A DNA stretch of 64,000 nt from Amia ocellicauda (GCF_036373705.1 NC_089856.1:12650001-12714000); one strand, 5' to 3'. Positions 15,301-29,741 are shown, numbered from the stretch's first letter. Notes: a model not told the origin generated them from the sequence alone. A program made the numbers and translations.

Positions 15301-15362
<62 letters not shown>
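15301..15362. repeat. (TA)n microsatellite
   Basis: About 62 bp of pure TA. Confidence 0.96.
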
Positions 15363-15365
<3 letters not shown>

Positions 15366-16439
15366 GTGGAGAGGAAGAATTGTCTTTCCACGTTAAAAGG
15401 GGATTACTACAGCGCTACAGTGCGTTTGGCGTCATTTAAATTACATTAATGATCGTCATTCGCAATGCAGAGAAACCGCACACCAAATATATTGGTAAGA
15501 AATCAGGCTGCAGTTCTTCGGGAATGATTCTCTCTATGAAGCGTGGCCCAATTAACAGAAATTATGTCACGCTTATGAATGGCTCACTGCCTTCCGTGTT
15601 TCTTTGTTAATTGTTTTTTTTCTTCTCCCTTTTTCTATTTTGACTTATACCAGAAGCACTCAGATTGAATACAGAAATTTAACTAAAATCCATCGGCGCT
15701 GTTGGGTGTACGAGCGAGGGAAACTGTGTCTTTACAGGAACACTGATGATCACAATGCTTGCTCTAATGTATACGTACCATTTTGTTTGTTTGTTTGTTT
15801 GTTTGTCTCCTCTGATGCTCGTTTAATTTCTCTTTCCCCCTCTTTCCTCTCCTGTTTCCCAGAGAACAAAGGAATGTGCCATCGCTGGGCCATTCGCCGT
15901 TTTATGGTAGTCAGGGAAAGGATTTTAGTGGTCAAATTCAAGTGCTGTCTGGGCAGCTGTCTGCTTTCTTTGTACTTGATTGCAGGAATCTCTCGCTTCA
16001 ACCTTTTATCTGCAAAAAGAGACTTTAAACAAACTGTCCCTCGAAACGGGTGCCAATGACACATACCTCTTTGAGAAGCCCATCTCCATCCAACTGTGGA
16101 CGTGTGAGCTCGGGTTTGAGCAGAATACAATACAATACATTAAAAAACATTGTCCACAAAAAATGAACAATTTTCACTAAACCGAATTATGTATGCATGT
16201 GTTTATACATATACATACATAGACACACATATGTAGAATACTCTTAAAATACTTGGAATACAACCCTGTAGTATGAAAACACTAATACTGGGATATAGAG
16301 AGGATTATGAACTTTAAAAAAACATCTTTCAGCTTATACAGCATTGCATTATGAGTACTTGGGGTTGATTTCCTGCCACATCATATTTTAATGAAGAGAG
16401 AACATGGGAAAATAATTAGCCTCATAAACAATTGCTAGT

Positions 16440-16960
16440 CTTATTAGTTTTACTTGGTATTAATATTGGTCTATAAAGTGCCCAGTAAAAGGTCCTCTGA
16501 CAGTTTAATTAAAAGTTTGCCCCAAAGCAAAGCGAAGCGGTCGAAACCGGGTATTTCATCAACCTAGGGCCCAGGGTGTCTTTTATTTAATCCAGACCTT
16601 TTTGGAGTAAACCTCCATAGCGAGTGATTTCATATTAACATATATGCATCCTGAGTCTTGTGCACAAATCCTGCAAATTCTCCAATGTGATCGCATCTCT
16701 GCCTGCGGCGAGGTTAGGCAAATGAGTTTGTGCCGGGTTACAGGAATATACTTGTTCCATAAATATGTGTCGGTTTATTTTGTGTTGGGTTTTTTTATTC
16801 TCAAATAAATCATGCAGCAATTAATTTACCTCAATGATAAGTGTCAAACGTTGCCAACTCCAAACTTTTAATATTTTCTCCCCGCTCTCTGGCGTGTTGC
16901 GCCTGCAGTGCTTTCAGATCTACTTTAAAGAATCGTGTCTTTTTATTCAGCAGCAGGCCA
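16440..16960. other. Repeat-poor candidate conserved element upstream of hoxc11
   Basis: This block has ordinary base composition, no microsatellite and many TTAATTAA-, TTTATT- and AATTA-type homeodomain-like motifs next to GC-rich words. It contrasts with the AT-rich, repeat-laden flanks. It lies about 2 kb 5' of the hoxc11 start. The conserved-element label is an inference from appearance. No alignment was possible. Confidence 0.3.
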
Positions 16961-17024
16961 CTCCATGAGAAGGGGGTTTAGGCTTCTGGCGTGTGCTTGA
17001 ACCTGGGGGAAATATAGGCAGCAA

Positions 17025-17060
17025 GGGGGGGTGAGTGGGGGTGAGTGGGGGTGAGTGGGG
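17025..17060 (+). repeat. G-rich tandem 10-mer, potential G-quadruplex
   Basis: Three perfect copies of GTGAGTGGGG follow a GGGGGG run. This gives four G-tracts of at least four, separated by TGAGT loops, about 1.8 kb upstream of the hoxc11 start codon. Confidence 0.85.
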
Positions 17061-17646
17061 AGAAAACTGTTTGTGCTTTAAACATTGCGAACGTCACGAG
17101 ATCATTACGAAAAATGAAAATCGGGATTTTATTGGTCCATTCCATGTAAATTCTATAGTTATATGAACAAATATTGCATGTATATCAAGAAATGTCCTTT
17201 AACAGTTTAGCTGTGTGTGTATGTATGTGTGTGTTGGGGGGGAGGGGGGGCGAGGCCATTCGTCAGTGTTGCCTCTCGTTCTGTTTGCGGTAGTGCAGGG
17301 CGAGCGGACAGGCTTTGTTCCCTGTCAGACACTACTTCGAGTTGTTCTGATCTCACTTCCAGATGTATTCCAAAGTATTCCTTTAAATTCGATCTGGAAA
17401 CTTCCAGCTTAATGTTCCTTTTTAAGTGCAGACAGAACCCAGCCGCTGCAACAGAAATGGGCAATAGAAGACTGCGGATTTTCTCCTTTCTTCTTGTCTT
17501 TTCTTTTCCTATTTTCACAAAACACCAAATAAACAAAAAGTGGAGCACACATATTAGCCTGCAATGACCGTTCAGTAAATTACTTAATACAGATTTGTTT
17601 CGTACGTACACATAAACACACTCACATTATGTGTTTGTGTGTGTGT

Positions 17647-17671
17647 ATAACGGTGCACACACACATGCAGA

Positions 17672-17768
<97 letters not shown>

Positions 17769-17803
17769 CACACATATGTCTGGATGTGTGTGTGCACCGT
17801 TAT
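17647..17803. repeat. (TA)n tract bounded by 27-nt inverted arms
   Basis: The left arm 17647-17673 (begins ATAACGGTGCAC) and the right arm 17777-17803 (ends GTGCACCGTTAT) are reverse complements with one mismatch. They enclose about 90 bp of TA (17675-17764) and a short CA-rich piece. The arms stop sharply, because the flanks beyond them do not match. This could be a non-autonomous element expanded by slippage or a chance cruciform-prone palindrome. No transposase or clear target duplication was seen. Confidence 0.85.
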
Positions 17804-18206
17804 GGTTTAATAAAAAGCTTGTTAAATTGCGTTACATTTAACGCACGTGTTTATAGATGTTCATTTGAAGAAAGACAGAAAAGTCTTTAGTTTTACAGCC
17901 ACATTACAGAGAGTAGATTACTTTTATAACAGTCACTAATTTTATTTCGTATTACAAATAAGGCAGGCGTCTAGGTATCATCCAGGATTGATTGACAATA
18001 AACCCACTCATTAAAAATTCAATACGGTCCTCTTATAATAATAAATATTTAATAAATGTTTGAGGGAGGGTTTTTGGAATATTTATTAAGTATTGAGTGG
18101 AGTGGCGGGGTTAGTGTTGTGATGTATCATTAGGGCCGGGGTGGAGGAGGTGTTGGGCCCCTGTTTAGGGGTTCATATGGAATCACACGTGCATTCGGGG
18201 GTTGGG

Positions 18207-18230
<24 letters not shown>
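18207..18230. repeat. (CA)n microsatellite
   Basis: About 24 bp of pure CA in a region of further CA/TA mixtures. Confidence 0.9.
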
Positions 18231-18238
<8 letters not shown>

Positions 18239-18614
18239 TACACACATGAATGTATAAATGCGGGTTGCTCACACGTGTATATATGTGTGAGTGTATATAT
18301 GCTGAGGGCTACCATTCCTGTTTGTATTTTCTTTTCTGTTTTGTGCGTCTTCATGTTTGATAATCGAGGAATTTTTAAATCATTCTAATACATTTTAGTA
18401 GTAGGATTTCTATCATTAATAGCAATAATGTCCTAACTTACCTGTGGAAGGTCTATACGTTTAAACACGAGAACAGCTTTTTGACACTGTTTTGCCTTAT
18501 TTATGTTCGTTTTTTTTTTTAAACCCAGCTTGGGTGCTTGCTAGGGGAGTGCCTTGAAGAAAATGGGCAGAAATCTGCTATTGATTTTCATAATGCTCCT
18601 GCGGTGTTTGGAAA

Positions 18615-18713
18615 CCAATCGTTTGAACCTCCGAGATCTTACCTAAGTGAACCACTCCTACGCATCTAAGTGTTCCAAATTGATATATGACAATATCTAC
18701 TTTCGATCACGTG
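18615..18713 (+). promoter_or_regulatory. hoxc11 proximal promoter motifs (CCAAT, E-box)
   Basis: CCAAT lies at 18615-18619 and the octamer ATCACGTG at 18706-18713, with its CACGTG E-box 109 bp upstream of the start codon. The same ATCACGTG octamer lies upstream of hoxc10 and hoxc9. No clear TATA box was seen. The transcription start is not determinable from sequence alone. Confidence 0.55.
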
Positions 18714-18821
18714 TCTCGGGGCGACTTAGACGGATAGCGCGTCATCTCGCCTTCCCAAATTTTCCCCTTCTGCAGTTCGAATCCAAAACATCTATCTATA
18801 GAGCCGGAGAACGGGAGAAAG

Positions 18822-21381
<2,560 letters not shown>

Positions 21382-22015
21382 ACTATTAGCAGTCCCGAAT
21401 TGTTAAAATACCGATATTGTTAATTATTATATATAATGATGAGAAGTAGGAATTACATCAGATACAACGGTCACCCGTCTCTCACAACAACGGCAGCAAA
21501 ATAAATAAAAGTGGGCAATACAGACTTTATCTTATACTATCATACAGAGCGACCAGGCGGTCAAGAGAGACGCTTTGTGCTCCTGCAATATGAACTTGAT
21601 CCGAATCAAGAACCAGCAAAGTATCCTGGTGACTCTGAGTTTTCTTTTGATAAAAACAAGGAAAGAAAAAGAAACAAAGGTGGAAAGAAAATAGAGACAA
21701 TGAGCGAGAAAGAGAAAGGTAGAAGACAGAGACAAATTTTAACATAGCCTATCAGGCTCGATTTTCTATTTAAAGGATTTCATTGTGAATATGTGAAATA
21801 TACTTACTTTAGTATGCTATTCTCGATTTCTTCATGCCCAGTGTATTGTACATTACTGTCGTTATTCGAAATATCATTTTTATTTTGCATTTTATGAGTA
21901 TTATTTGTGAAATATTGAATATTCACAAAACATTTCCTCTTTCTCTCTCATTTTCTTTCTTATTCTTTGTTTGTCTTTTGTTCGTTCGTTCGTTTCTTGG
22001 TGAATGAAAAACACA

Positions 22016-22051
<36 letters not shown>

Positions 22052-22067
22052 GAGAATGTTAAATAAA
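21382..22067 (+). other. hoxc11: hoxc11 3' UTR (extent uncertain)
   Basis: The AT-rich sequence after the stop contains overlapping AATAAA hexamers at 21500-21509 and another at 22062-22067 just after a (TA)n tract. Either could be the polyadenylation signal. The true 3' end cannot be fixed without transcript data. Confidence 0.4.
22018..22048. repeat. (TA)n microsatellite
   Basis: About 30 bp of TA within the probable hoxc11 3' UTR or just beyond it. Confidence 0.93.
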
Positions 22068-22238
22068 AAGTGAATGATAATTTTTTTAGCACAACACGGG
22101 GGCCTAATGAATCAATTATAACAATACTATCCCACGGCAAGAACTGTGACGTGTACAATCTATAATAAAACCATCATTTGTATAGACTCTATGCAAAAGG
22201 GCATTTTTGATTGTATATTTTGTTTTGGGGACATTCCT

Positions 22239-22260
22239 CCCCCCCCCCCCCCCCCCCCCC
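22239..22260. repeat. Poly(C) run of 22
   Basis: An uninterrupted run of 22 C about 860 bp after the hoxc11 stop. Its exact length is prone to sequencing or assembly error. Confidence 0.9.
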
Positions 22261-22780
22261 AGCTTCAAGAAAAACCAAACAAAAAAACAAGCAAGCAAGC
22301 GAACAACCTATAGCTTTACGGTTTGACTTTAACTTATTTGTTATTGCTTAATCTTGTTTTCTCGTCAGGAACTGCGAGACCGGCGTTTACATTTGACCTG
22401 TGCATTTTGAAAGTTAATAAGAATACAAATAAAAGTATTATTAATATTATAAAAAATATTTCTAAAATAAAGATCTGTTTCAAATACATTTCTAAGTGCG
22501 AGTTTTTGGTCTTTAAGTAGCCTACAGAAGGAGTGAAGACGAGAGAGTTTTGACACCCTGTAACGCTATGAAGACTGACTGCCAGATATACAGTTTTAAG
22601 AATGAAAGTTGTGTGTATTTATAAGCGGAAGTTATTTCTTATTAAAATTGGCAGAAGATATTTGATTTTCTTAAATGTGTGTGTATGTATCTGTATGTAT
22701 GTAATTTTGATTTAATTTCACTTTTTCTTTTCTGAAACTTTAGTGCCATTTTGCATCAATAATGATTGATTCTCGTAGCT

Positions 22781-22782
<2 letters not shown>

Positions 22783-22828
<46 letters not shown>
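22783..22828. repeat. (TA)n microsatellite
   Basis: About 46 bp of TA followed by CATA units. Confidence 0.95.
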
Positions 22829-22831
<3 letters not shown>

Positions 22832-23111
22832 ATACATACATATACATAGTTTTGAACTTTAGTTTGGCAATTTTCCCATAAAACCAAAGTAAAGGACTTT
22901 TCTCTTAAGATGAATTAAATCAAACAAACAACAACATAGAGTAAAGCCGAGCTATCCGCCAGCACAGGAGCCCCGCCGCGCAGAGGAATGCCGGGCTCTG
23001 ATCTCCTGACAGCTGACGAAGAGGCAAAATTAGAACAGACATTACAGTGAAAATATCAAAAAATTCTGCAGAAAAAATAAGATTTAACCAATTATTGATA
23101 CATATAGTGTG

Positions 23112-23114
<3 letters not shown>

Positions 23115-23179
<65 letters not shown>

Positions 23180-23180
23180 A
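23115..23180. repeat. (TA)n(CA)n microsatellite
   Basis: About 57 bp of TA then a short CA block. ACACACAA nearby can pair with a following TTGTGTGT. Confidence 0.95.
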
Positions 23181-23389
23181 ACTACTATTGTGTGTTTATG
23201 TATGTTTGTGTGTGTGTGTTTCAGGTGTAGTGGTTCAACATGTTTAACATATCTAAGAGACAGCATGTTTGTATATTTGAATCCAGAAGTAGTCTATCAA
23301 GTTTCACCGCAGGGGAGAGATATTAATACAAACTAAAAATAGCAATCAATTTAACTTGCAGGTATTGCTATGCACCTTTCAACATCAGA

Positions 23390-24110
23390 GTCGCTTTCTT
23401 GGCGTTATTTATTTCAGAGCACAATGCCGTCCATACACACCCCGTCAGACTCCCTGTTGATCACTTTAGTTCACTTTTCTGTGCACGTTTTTTCCACGGG
23501 CAACCTGCAAAGAATTAGGCAAATGCTGTAATGCTGAATTGGTTTTCGTCCAGGTATGACCTAGGAATAAAGGAAAACACATTTACGTGTGGAAGTGTGG
23601 GAGTGCATGTGGGGATGGCTGGAAATTTCACGACCACGGTGTGTGCCTGTACAAGACCCCCAAATCCTTCAGTTTTAGTGCCCAGTAAATGTGATTGCCA
23701 ATGACCATCTGAACAATTCGTCCAGTCTAGACACTGTCATAAAGCCAGAGGCACTAAATAGCAGATTTTCTTCTCCCTCTCCCTGTTCCTCTCTCGCCCT
23801 CTTTCGCTTTTAATTGCACCGTCTGTTCTGTGAGCGACTTCCGCCGAAAATAGTAAACAAGTTACACTGGCTCTGCTTCCAACACCCCCCTCCTCTCCTT
23901 CGCCTTGTCCCATCCAACAGTCCCTCTCTTAATGAATGGCCGCTATACTTAGAACTTGGACGCGCAGTTCAAAGCGTCCCGGTCTGCTAGCATTCGAATG
24001 GAAACGCCAATTAAACCCCGGTTTATTGACCACGTGAAGCTTAACTTTAAGTCGTTCCTGGGGTTAAAAAATGGTACAGTGCAGAGAGGAATATAAAGAG
24101 GAGAGGAGAG
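23390..24110. other. Candidate conserved non-coding element, c11-c10 spacer
   Basis: A microsatellite-free block about 2-2.7 kb after the hoxc11 stop. Its core at 23930-24070 mixes GC-rich words with homeodomain-like CCAATTAA and TTTATTG motifs and a CACGTG at 24031-24036. It looks unlike the AT-rich flanks. Conservation is inferred, not measured. Confidence 0.35.
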
Positions 24111-24583
24111 AGGAGACCGAAGGAGTAAGGGGGGTGTGTGTCTGACTTTGGCAGTTATGGTTTATGTATGAGAAAGGTTGGGTTGCATCGCCCGCCTTTG
24201 TAATACATAAGACCGGGGTGTATGCTGGCTTCCCCCACACCTTTAAATGAACAGCGAGAACACAACATAAAAACGGTTCTTACAAAACTGCAGTTTCTGG
24301 AAAGAAAAGTGGGAATGGGGAAGCTGCATGATAACGTCTGTGTGTTTACGATAGGAGAGGAGTTAAATGTAAAATTCCCAAGGAAAAAATAAAGCTTTAA
24401 TAAATGATGTCTTTGAACTTCAATAAAGTCAAGGCCGTCACCTTTAACCCTCGTATAATAAAGAGTAAGAGAGGAGCGCCTTTATCTCGGAAATCTGTGC
24501 GTCAAGGGGGGGGGGGGAGGCCTGCACACCCCCACCACCTCCACCACCCAGTGCCGCCGGAGAATGCACCACTCCAGCAGGTA

Positions 24584-24593
24584 ATCACGTGAT
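24584..24593. promoter_or_regulatory. ATCACGTGAT palindrome
   Basis: A perfect 10-bp palindrome containing the ATCACGTG octamer that also occurs upstream of all three Hox genes. It sits in intergenic sequence just after a poly(G) run and a CCACC-rich stretch (24507-24550). Confidence 0.4.
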
Positions 24594-24758
24594 GCATAAC
24601 TTAAGGTCGATTCCAGAAAAAGAAATCACTGCTGTAGCGGCTTTTATGCGCCCTGTAAATACGCTTTATTGTCCCAGTAAAAGTTTAATATTTTCACGCA
24701 TGAAAAGTTTTATAAGTTGTTGGAGTGCGATTTTACAAGTGCTTTATTTTTGTTCCTC

Positions 24759-24760
24759 AC

Positions 24761-24834
<74 letters not shown>

Positions 24835-24858
24835 GTGTGTGTATATATATATATATAT
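24759..24858. repeat. Compound (CT)n(CA)n(GT)n(TA)n microsatellite
   Basis: CT 24760-24781, CA to about 24817, then mixed TA, GT and TA. The CA and GT parts are partly self-complementary. Confidence 0.93.
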
Positions 24859-24979
24859 GAGGAGGCAAAAGTAACCAAACAAATATGTCTATCTATATAT
24901 ATACACGCACATATCTTGGCACTCAACTTGGAACCGAAGTAAGAAAGATGTATGATGTATTCATAAAGTGAAGGGTTGT

Positions 24980-25050
24980 TTGAGGGAGGGAGAGAAAGAG
25001 AGAGAGAGAGAGAGAGAGGGAGGGAGAGGAGGAGAGACACAGAGAGAGAG
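24980..25050. repeat. (GA)n-rich purine tract
   Basis: GA repeat with GGGA interruptions, all purine on the + strand. Confidence 0.92.
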
Positions 25051-27131
25051 ATAAAGCCGAATTGGCTTCAATTGTCACACCCGCCCGGAGACCGTGGCCC
25101 TTGTGTTGTGACGTATAAGACAGATCCCACTCTTGCGTCTCGGCTACAGAGCAAGCGAGCCTGTCAGCCTGAGCCGCAGGACCCGGCTAATTAGGAATAT
25201 CGAGCGCCCGTGGCAGAGGCGGGGGGTGCCGGTGCGGGTGTGCTGAGAGTGCCGGTGCTGGTATCGAGTGACAGGCAAGGTGTGTTAACCCGGTACGCTG
25301 CTGACGTAACCAAGAAGTTTGGAATACATTATCTGGGATGAGCTGACAAACGCCACAACAATGTAAGAGATAAATCTCGGTCTGACCCTTTAAGCATCAT
25401 ATAGTTTTCGAATACATGTATCTATATTTATTTGTTTTTAACTTGTTTTGAGGCTGCTAATTGTCTGGGTGTGTTGCAGAGTGACGGGGAGGGAGAGGTG
25501 AGACTGGACGGTCGCCCTTTGAGAAAATGGACCGGCGATGCACTGGATAAAAACCGCTGCTTGGGAAAATCCGGGTCGCTGGACTTGACGTTTGTACCCC
25601 ATTGGCGCGACAAAGATATTGGATTGTTAAAAGGCGAACATTTTTTACCCCCAGAGTTTTATTTAACAGATGTAAGACATTCTGTATGCAGCTAGAGGCA
25701 GGACGAGAGAATGATTGATTACAAAAAAGTAATACACAAAATGTTTTCATTAGCATATAAAACGGCTCTGTCCTCCAGGATACACTAATGAGTGTGCCTC
25801 ACAACATGTGCGTTAGGATCTCAGATTATTGTGAATGGAGTGGCGATTGTAGAGTTGTTTCATTGCATCGATGGGAATGTTTTATATAACACTTACTCAC
25901 TCCTGGACAGACGTGTGTATACACAGCAGCTTTATCGGACACATTGGAAGTCACGTGAATGTTAAGGATTTTTTTTTTTTGGCTCTCTCCCTTTTGAAAA
26001 TGGCGTCGATTTGCTTTAGGGGAGACGAAGCTGGCAGTAAATTATTTACACTCGGGACTAATGTAAAACCATTCCTGCTCTAAAAGAGACAGAGACACAG
26101 AGAGGAACCAGACAGTAGCTCTCACAATTAAGAACCGGGAGATAAATTCAGTGGGCTTCATTGAAAGCTTTTATTTGATTTCATTTGATTTCATTTCAAC
26201 ACTACCGCGAAATGCACTGGCAGGGTATTGTTTGCTAATATATTTTACAGGTTTAATAGGCGGCCTGATGGAGAGAGGTAGAGGAATGAGAGGATATATA
26301 GGCCTACAGAGAGAGTGAGATGAAAGGAGAGATGTTGATACACGTCTTTGTTTAATTCTCAGTATTTTTAAATGAACCCTCTGAATACTGTGACTAAAAT
26401 AAAACCGTGCGAGGACATTTCATTTGCGAAAGCACCAGAACAACATATTTAAAGAGTATACCTTTCTAGTGGGTAGCCTCCGAGTTAGTGTACATTAAAA
26501 CCACACCTATAGGTAGATATACGTCCCCTCCTATGTAGGTGTTGAAAACGCTATAAATAACCGATGCAGGCCGTGCGGTGTGGTAATTTGTTTGGCCTTT
26601 GACGATATTTAAATTTAATATAATGCAGACGTGGCTGTACATTACAGACAGCTGATTTATAATTTTCTTTAAGGCGGAACATGCTGTAAGCATAAATTGT
26701 TGTGTCGCTCGTTATCAAGTGCGGACGCTGGAGTTGGGGAGAACTCGGAGGGCGGGGGTTTAGGGGTGAAAGCTGAGTCTTTTTACTTTTCAATTGGAAT
26801 AGTCTTTCAGTGCTCTACGTTTATTAAAGTTATCAATACCGGAGCTGGCTCCCTGTGCCCTGGTTCATTGGGGCCGTGTGGGGAAGCCCAGGCATTAAAC
26901 CACTCTGCCTGCTTCACCTATACAGGCCCAACCGGCGCAGACAGCCCGTAGGAGAGCTGTGTCGCTTTGGGAAGCCGAGAGGCCCTGTGTGATTATGCGA
27001 GAGAGCACTAAGTTTATATATTTATTTCTTGTGTGTGTTACTGTGCATGTTTTCTTTGGATTTTTATATTTATTGCAATTGCCAATTTTCAGTATGTGAA
27101 AATGGTTAATAATAGGCTTGATTAAACACGA

Positions 27132-27132
<1 letters not shown>

Positions 27133-27194
<62 letters not shown>
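27133..27194. repeat. (AAT)n microsatellite
   Basis: About 62 bp of pure AAT. Confidence 0.96.
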
Positions 27195-27549
27195 GGTTTA
27201 TGGCCACTGTAAACACATACCAATACTACTATGAATAGTAATATTTTATTTTTTAATAAAAAATTGTATTACTTTATTTCCGATTATGTAGGTATAGTTC
27301 ATACATTTCTGTTTGGATGGACATATTTGCACTCCTGTTCGCTGGCTATTCTGCCTGGAGGGTTAATTAATGTATTAATGTATTAATTTATTTTATTGAC
27401 TATATATATCTTTTTAAATGCAATATGCAGCGCTTTTGTAACGTTTAGTACAGAAAAAAAGTATGATCTTCAACAAAGGGTGAAACTGTTTGAAACCTTC
27501 GTCTTTGTTATATAGCCCTTTATAATTATATGAATGAGTCAACAATACA

Positions 27550-27550
<1 letters not shown>

Positions 27551-27616
<66 letters not shown>
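27551..27616. repeat. (ATT)n microsatellite
   Basis: About 66 bp of ATT, followed by degenerate TAG/TAC units to 27670. Confidence 0.95.
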
Positions 27617-27617
<1 letters not shown>

Positions 27618-28410
27618 TACTAATTGCAATATTAGTAGTAGTATTAGTATTCGTAGAAGTAGTAGTAGTATCTATACTGTACTGCAAAATATAATGTTTA
27701 ATGTACTAGCAAATCAGAAATCTCAATTGTTGGGCCCATATATTTTGCTGGACCTAGATTATATTTTGTGTTGCATTTAACTGCGTAGATCTATTTTCAA
27801 AACAAATCGTGTGCATTGAAAGAAAATGCAACTATAAGGGTTGCATTCATGACGATGTTAAATTTCCAACATGTAGTGCAGTTTTAATTTTTTCGGTTGA
27901 ACACAGTGTACACATATATGTACATGCATTCACACATGCATGTATAAACAGGAATTGCATTAAAAATTATATTCTATACAGACATGCAATGTTTCTTTGT
28001 TTTTCGATTTTCGTTTTCACATAAGGCAACTCGCTTTTTCGGTTTAAATCGTCTCAGTTGAAAACCGGGTTAAAGCACCGTTACTGGAATTGTATAAAAG
28101 CCCCCAAATAAAGCGATTCAACCGTCTCAGTGTTTACGTATCTGTGTCCCTCTGTTGACAGTTTGGGTTGCTGTGGTTGTGTTCAGATAATTGTATTATG
28201 AAGACTATGACTATGAAGAACATGTTGTGTTGCGTTCCGCTCATTTTCTCTGGCTACTTAAGTGACCTTTATCTTGCGTTTGCTATTACGTGTATCTCTT
28301 CTTTGTTGCTGATTTTCGAAAATTCGTTTGATTAATATTATTATTAATAATAATAGTCAATAGTAGTAACAATAATAAAAACATACTTTATTATTGGTAG
28401 AGTTTTCAGT

Positions 28411-28417
28411 AATAATA

Positions 28418-28448
<31 letters not shown>

Positions 28449-28453
28449 TTATT

Positions 28454-28484
<31 letters not shown>

Positions 28485-28511
28485 TTATTTATTTATTATT
28501 ATTATTATTAT
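28411..28511. repeat. Self-complementary (AAT)n(ATT)n repeat
   Basis: AAT units up to about 28449 switch to ATT units. The two halves are reverse complements and could extrude as a hairpin or cruciform. Confidence 0.93.
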
Positions 28512-28964
28512 ATTAATAGTATTCGTAACAGTAACACTCGAAGAATAAGAATCTGTATTTGTACACATTTTAATTGCATTATACATTATTAATTTAAGGA
28601 CATTCTTATAATTATTATTATAATTATGGTTCTGTATATCTGTACTTATTTGTTCATTTTAAATGTCTAGGTCTGGATTGAAACAATACAAGGAGACAAC
28701 ATAAACATCAGAAGTTTTACTTCGTAATGGACCAGACACGTTCACTGTGTTCGTATTTTCTTTCTTCCCTGAAGATAATTAGCAAAGCGCAAATGGACAG
28801 CCGCCTGGGGCACAATCCGGTACAAAACCGTGGGGTGGTACAGGTGTGCGCAGTAATTGTTACTTTCAGGGAATGCTGTATACACAGAGACACGGGCAGT
28901 AACACACTCGCCTCTCTTAACCGGTGCTGTGTATTATTATGTTTAATATGTAGGCCTGATGTAT

Positions 28965-28966
<2 letters not shown>

Positions 28967-29006
<40 letters not shown>

Positions 29007-29021
29007 TATTATTATTATTAT

Positions 29022-29070
<49 letters not shown>
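28967..29070. repeat. Compound (AAT)n(ATT)n(AGT)n microsatellite
   Basis: AAT to about 29005, ATT to about 29022, then AGT. The first two blocks are self-complementary. Confidence 0.94.
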
Positions 29071-29074
<4 letters not shown>

Positions 29075-29250
29075 TGTAATTTAGCGCGTCATAAAGCACG
29101 TTTTATCAAACCAACGTAAAATTTAAAGCATTTATACAGCATTATGGGGGATTACAACATCACTACCAAGTAAAACACATATACGGAGAAAAACATAATG
29201 TCAAATGTAATGGCCTTCTTTGAGAGCAACGTTAGGGAAAACGTGTGTGT

Positions 29251-29251
<1 letters not shown>

Positions 29252-29339
<88 letters not shown>
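29252..29339. repeat. Compound (TC)n(TA)n microsatellite
   Basis: TC to 29295 then TA to 29339, followed by smaller GT, CT and TA pieces to 29408. Confidence 0.95.
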
Positions 29340-29347
<8 letters not shown>

Positions 29348-29650
29348 GCGCGTGTGTGTGTTATATATCTCTCTCTTTATATATGTGTGTGTGTGTATAT
29401 ATATATAGGTCTACACATACATTCAGTTTTTCTTTGTTTAAATGTAATTGCTGTATGCGAGAGTTGTGGGTGATTATTCCGTTTATTAAAGGCGTTGTTA
29501 TTGTTTCAAGCACCCGTCCATGCCTCCCTTTGTGCAATACAGTCTACACCGCACTTTAGCAACAAAAGAAAACATAATTGGCGACTTTACAGTATCCGGG
29601 CACTCTCAAGACCACTGACACTGTATTGTTATAACAATATTTACAGTTAT

Positions 29651-29659
29651 AACAACAAC

Positions 29660-29713
<54 letters not shown>
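29651..29713. repeat. (AAC)n(AAT)n microsatellite
   Basis: A short AAC block then about 54 bp of AAT. Confidence 0.95.
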
Positions 29714-29714
<1 letters not shown>

Positions 29715-29741
29715 GCTAATTGGCTAGTTATTTTAAATGCC

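Larger units (their letters stand above)
1..18600. other. Intergenic region 5' of hoxc11 (c12-c11 interval)
   Basis: No coding exon is recognisable in this 18.6 kb. The open frames are short, overlap on both strands and are often made of repeats, and none has homeodomain or other domain signatures. It holds many microsatellites, listed separately, a G-rich direct repeat at 17025-17060, a (TA)n-centred inverted repeat at 17647-17803, and a repeat-poor stretch at about 16440-16960 that could be a conserved element. By vertebrate HoxC order the next upstream gene should be hoxc12, but no hoxc12 exon is seen. Mammals carry the HOTAIR transcript in this interval. I cannot recognise any counterpart here. 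Confidence 0.75.

Noticed and set aside
15604..16059. 151-codon open frame on the + strand with Cys-rich and hydrophobic stretches
   Set aside because: No recognisable domain, no splice or promoter context, it overlaps an antisense open frame, and part is encoded by a TTTG repeat. Best explained as chance.
1..18600. Possible HOTAIR-like lncRNA in the c12-c11 interval
   Set aside because: HOTAIR is a mammalian feature with poor sequence conservation. Nothing in the sequence supports it here.
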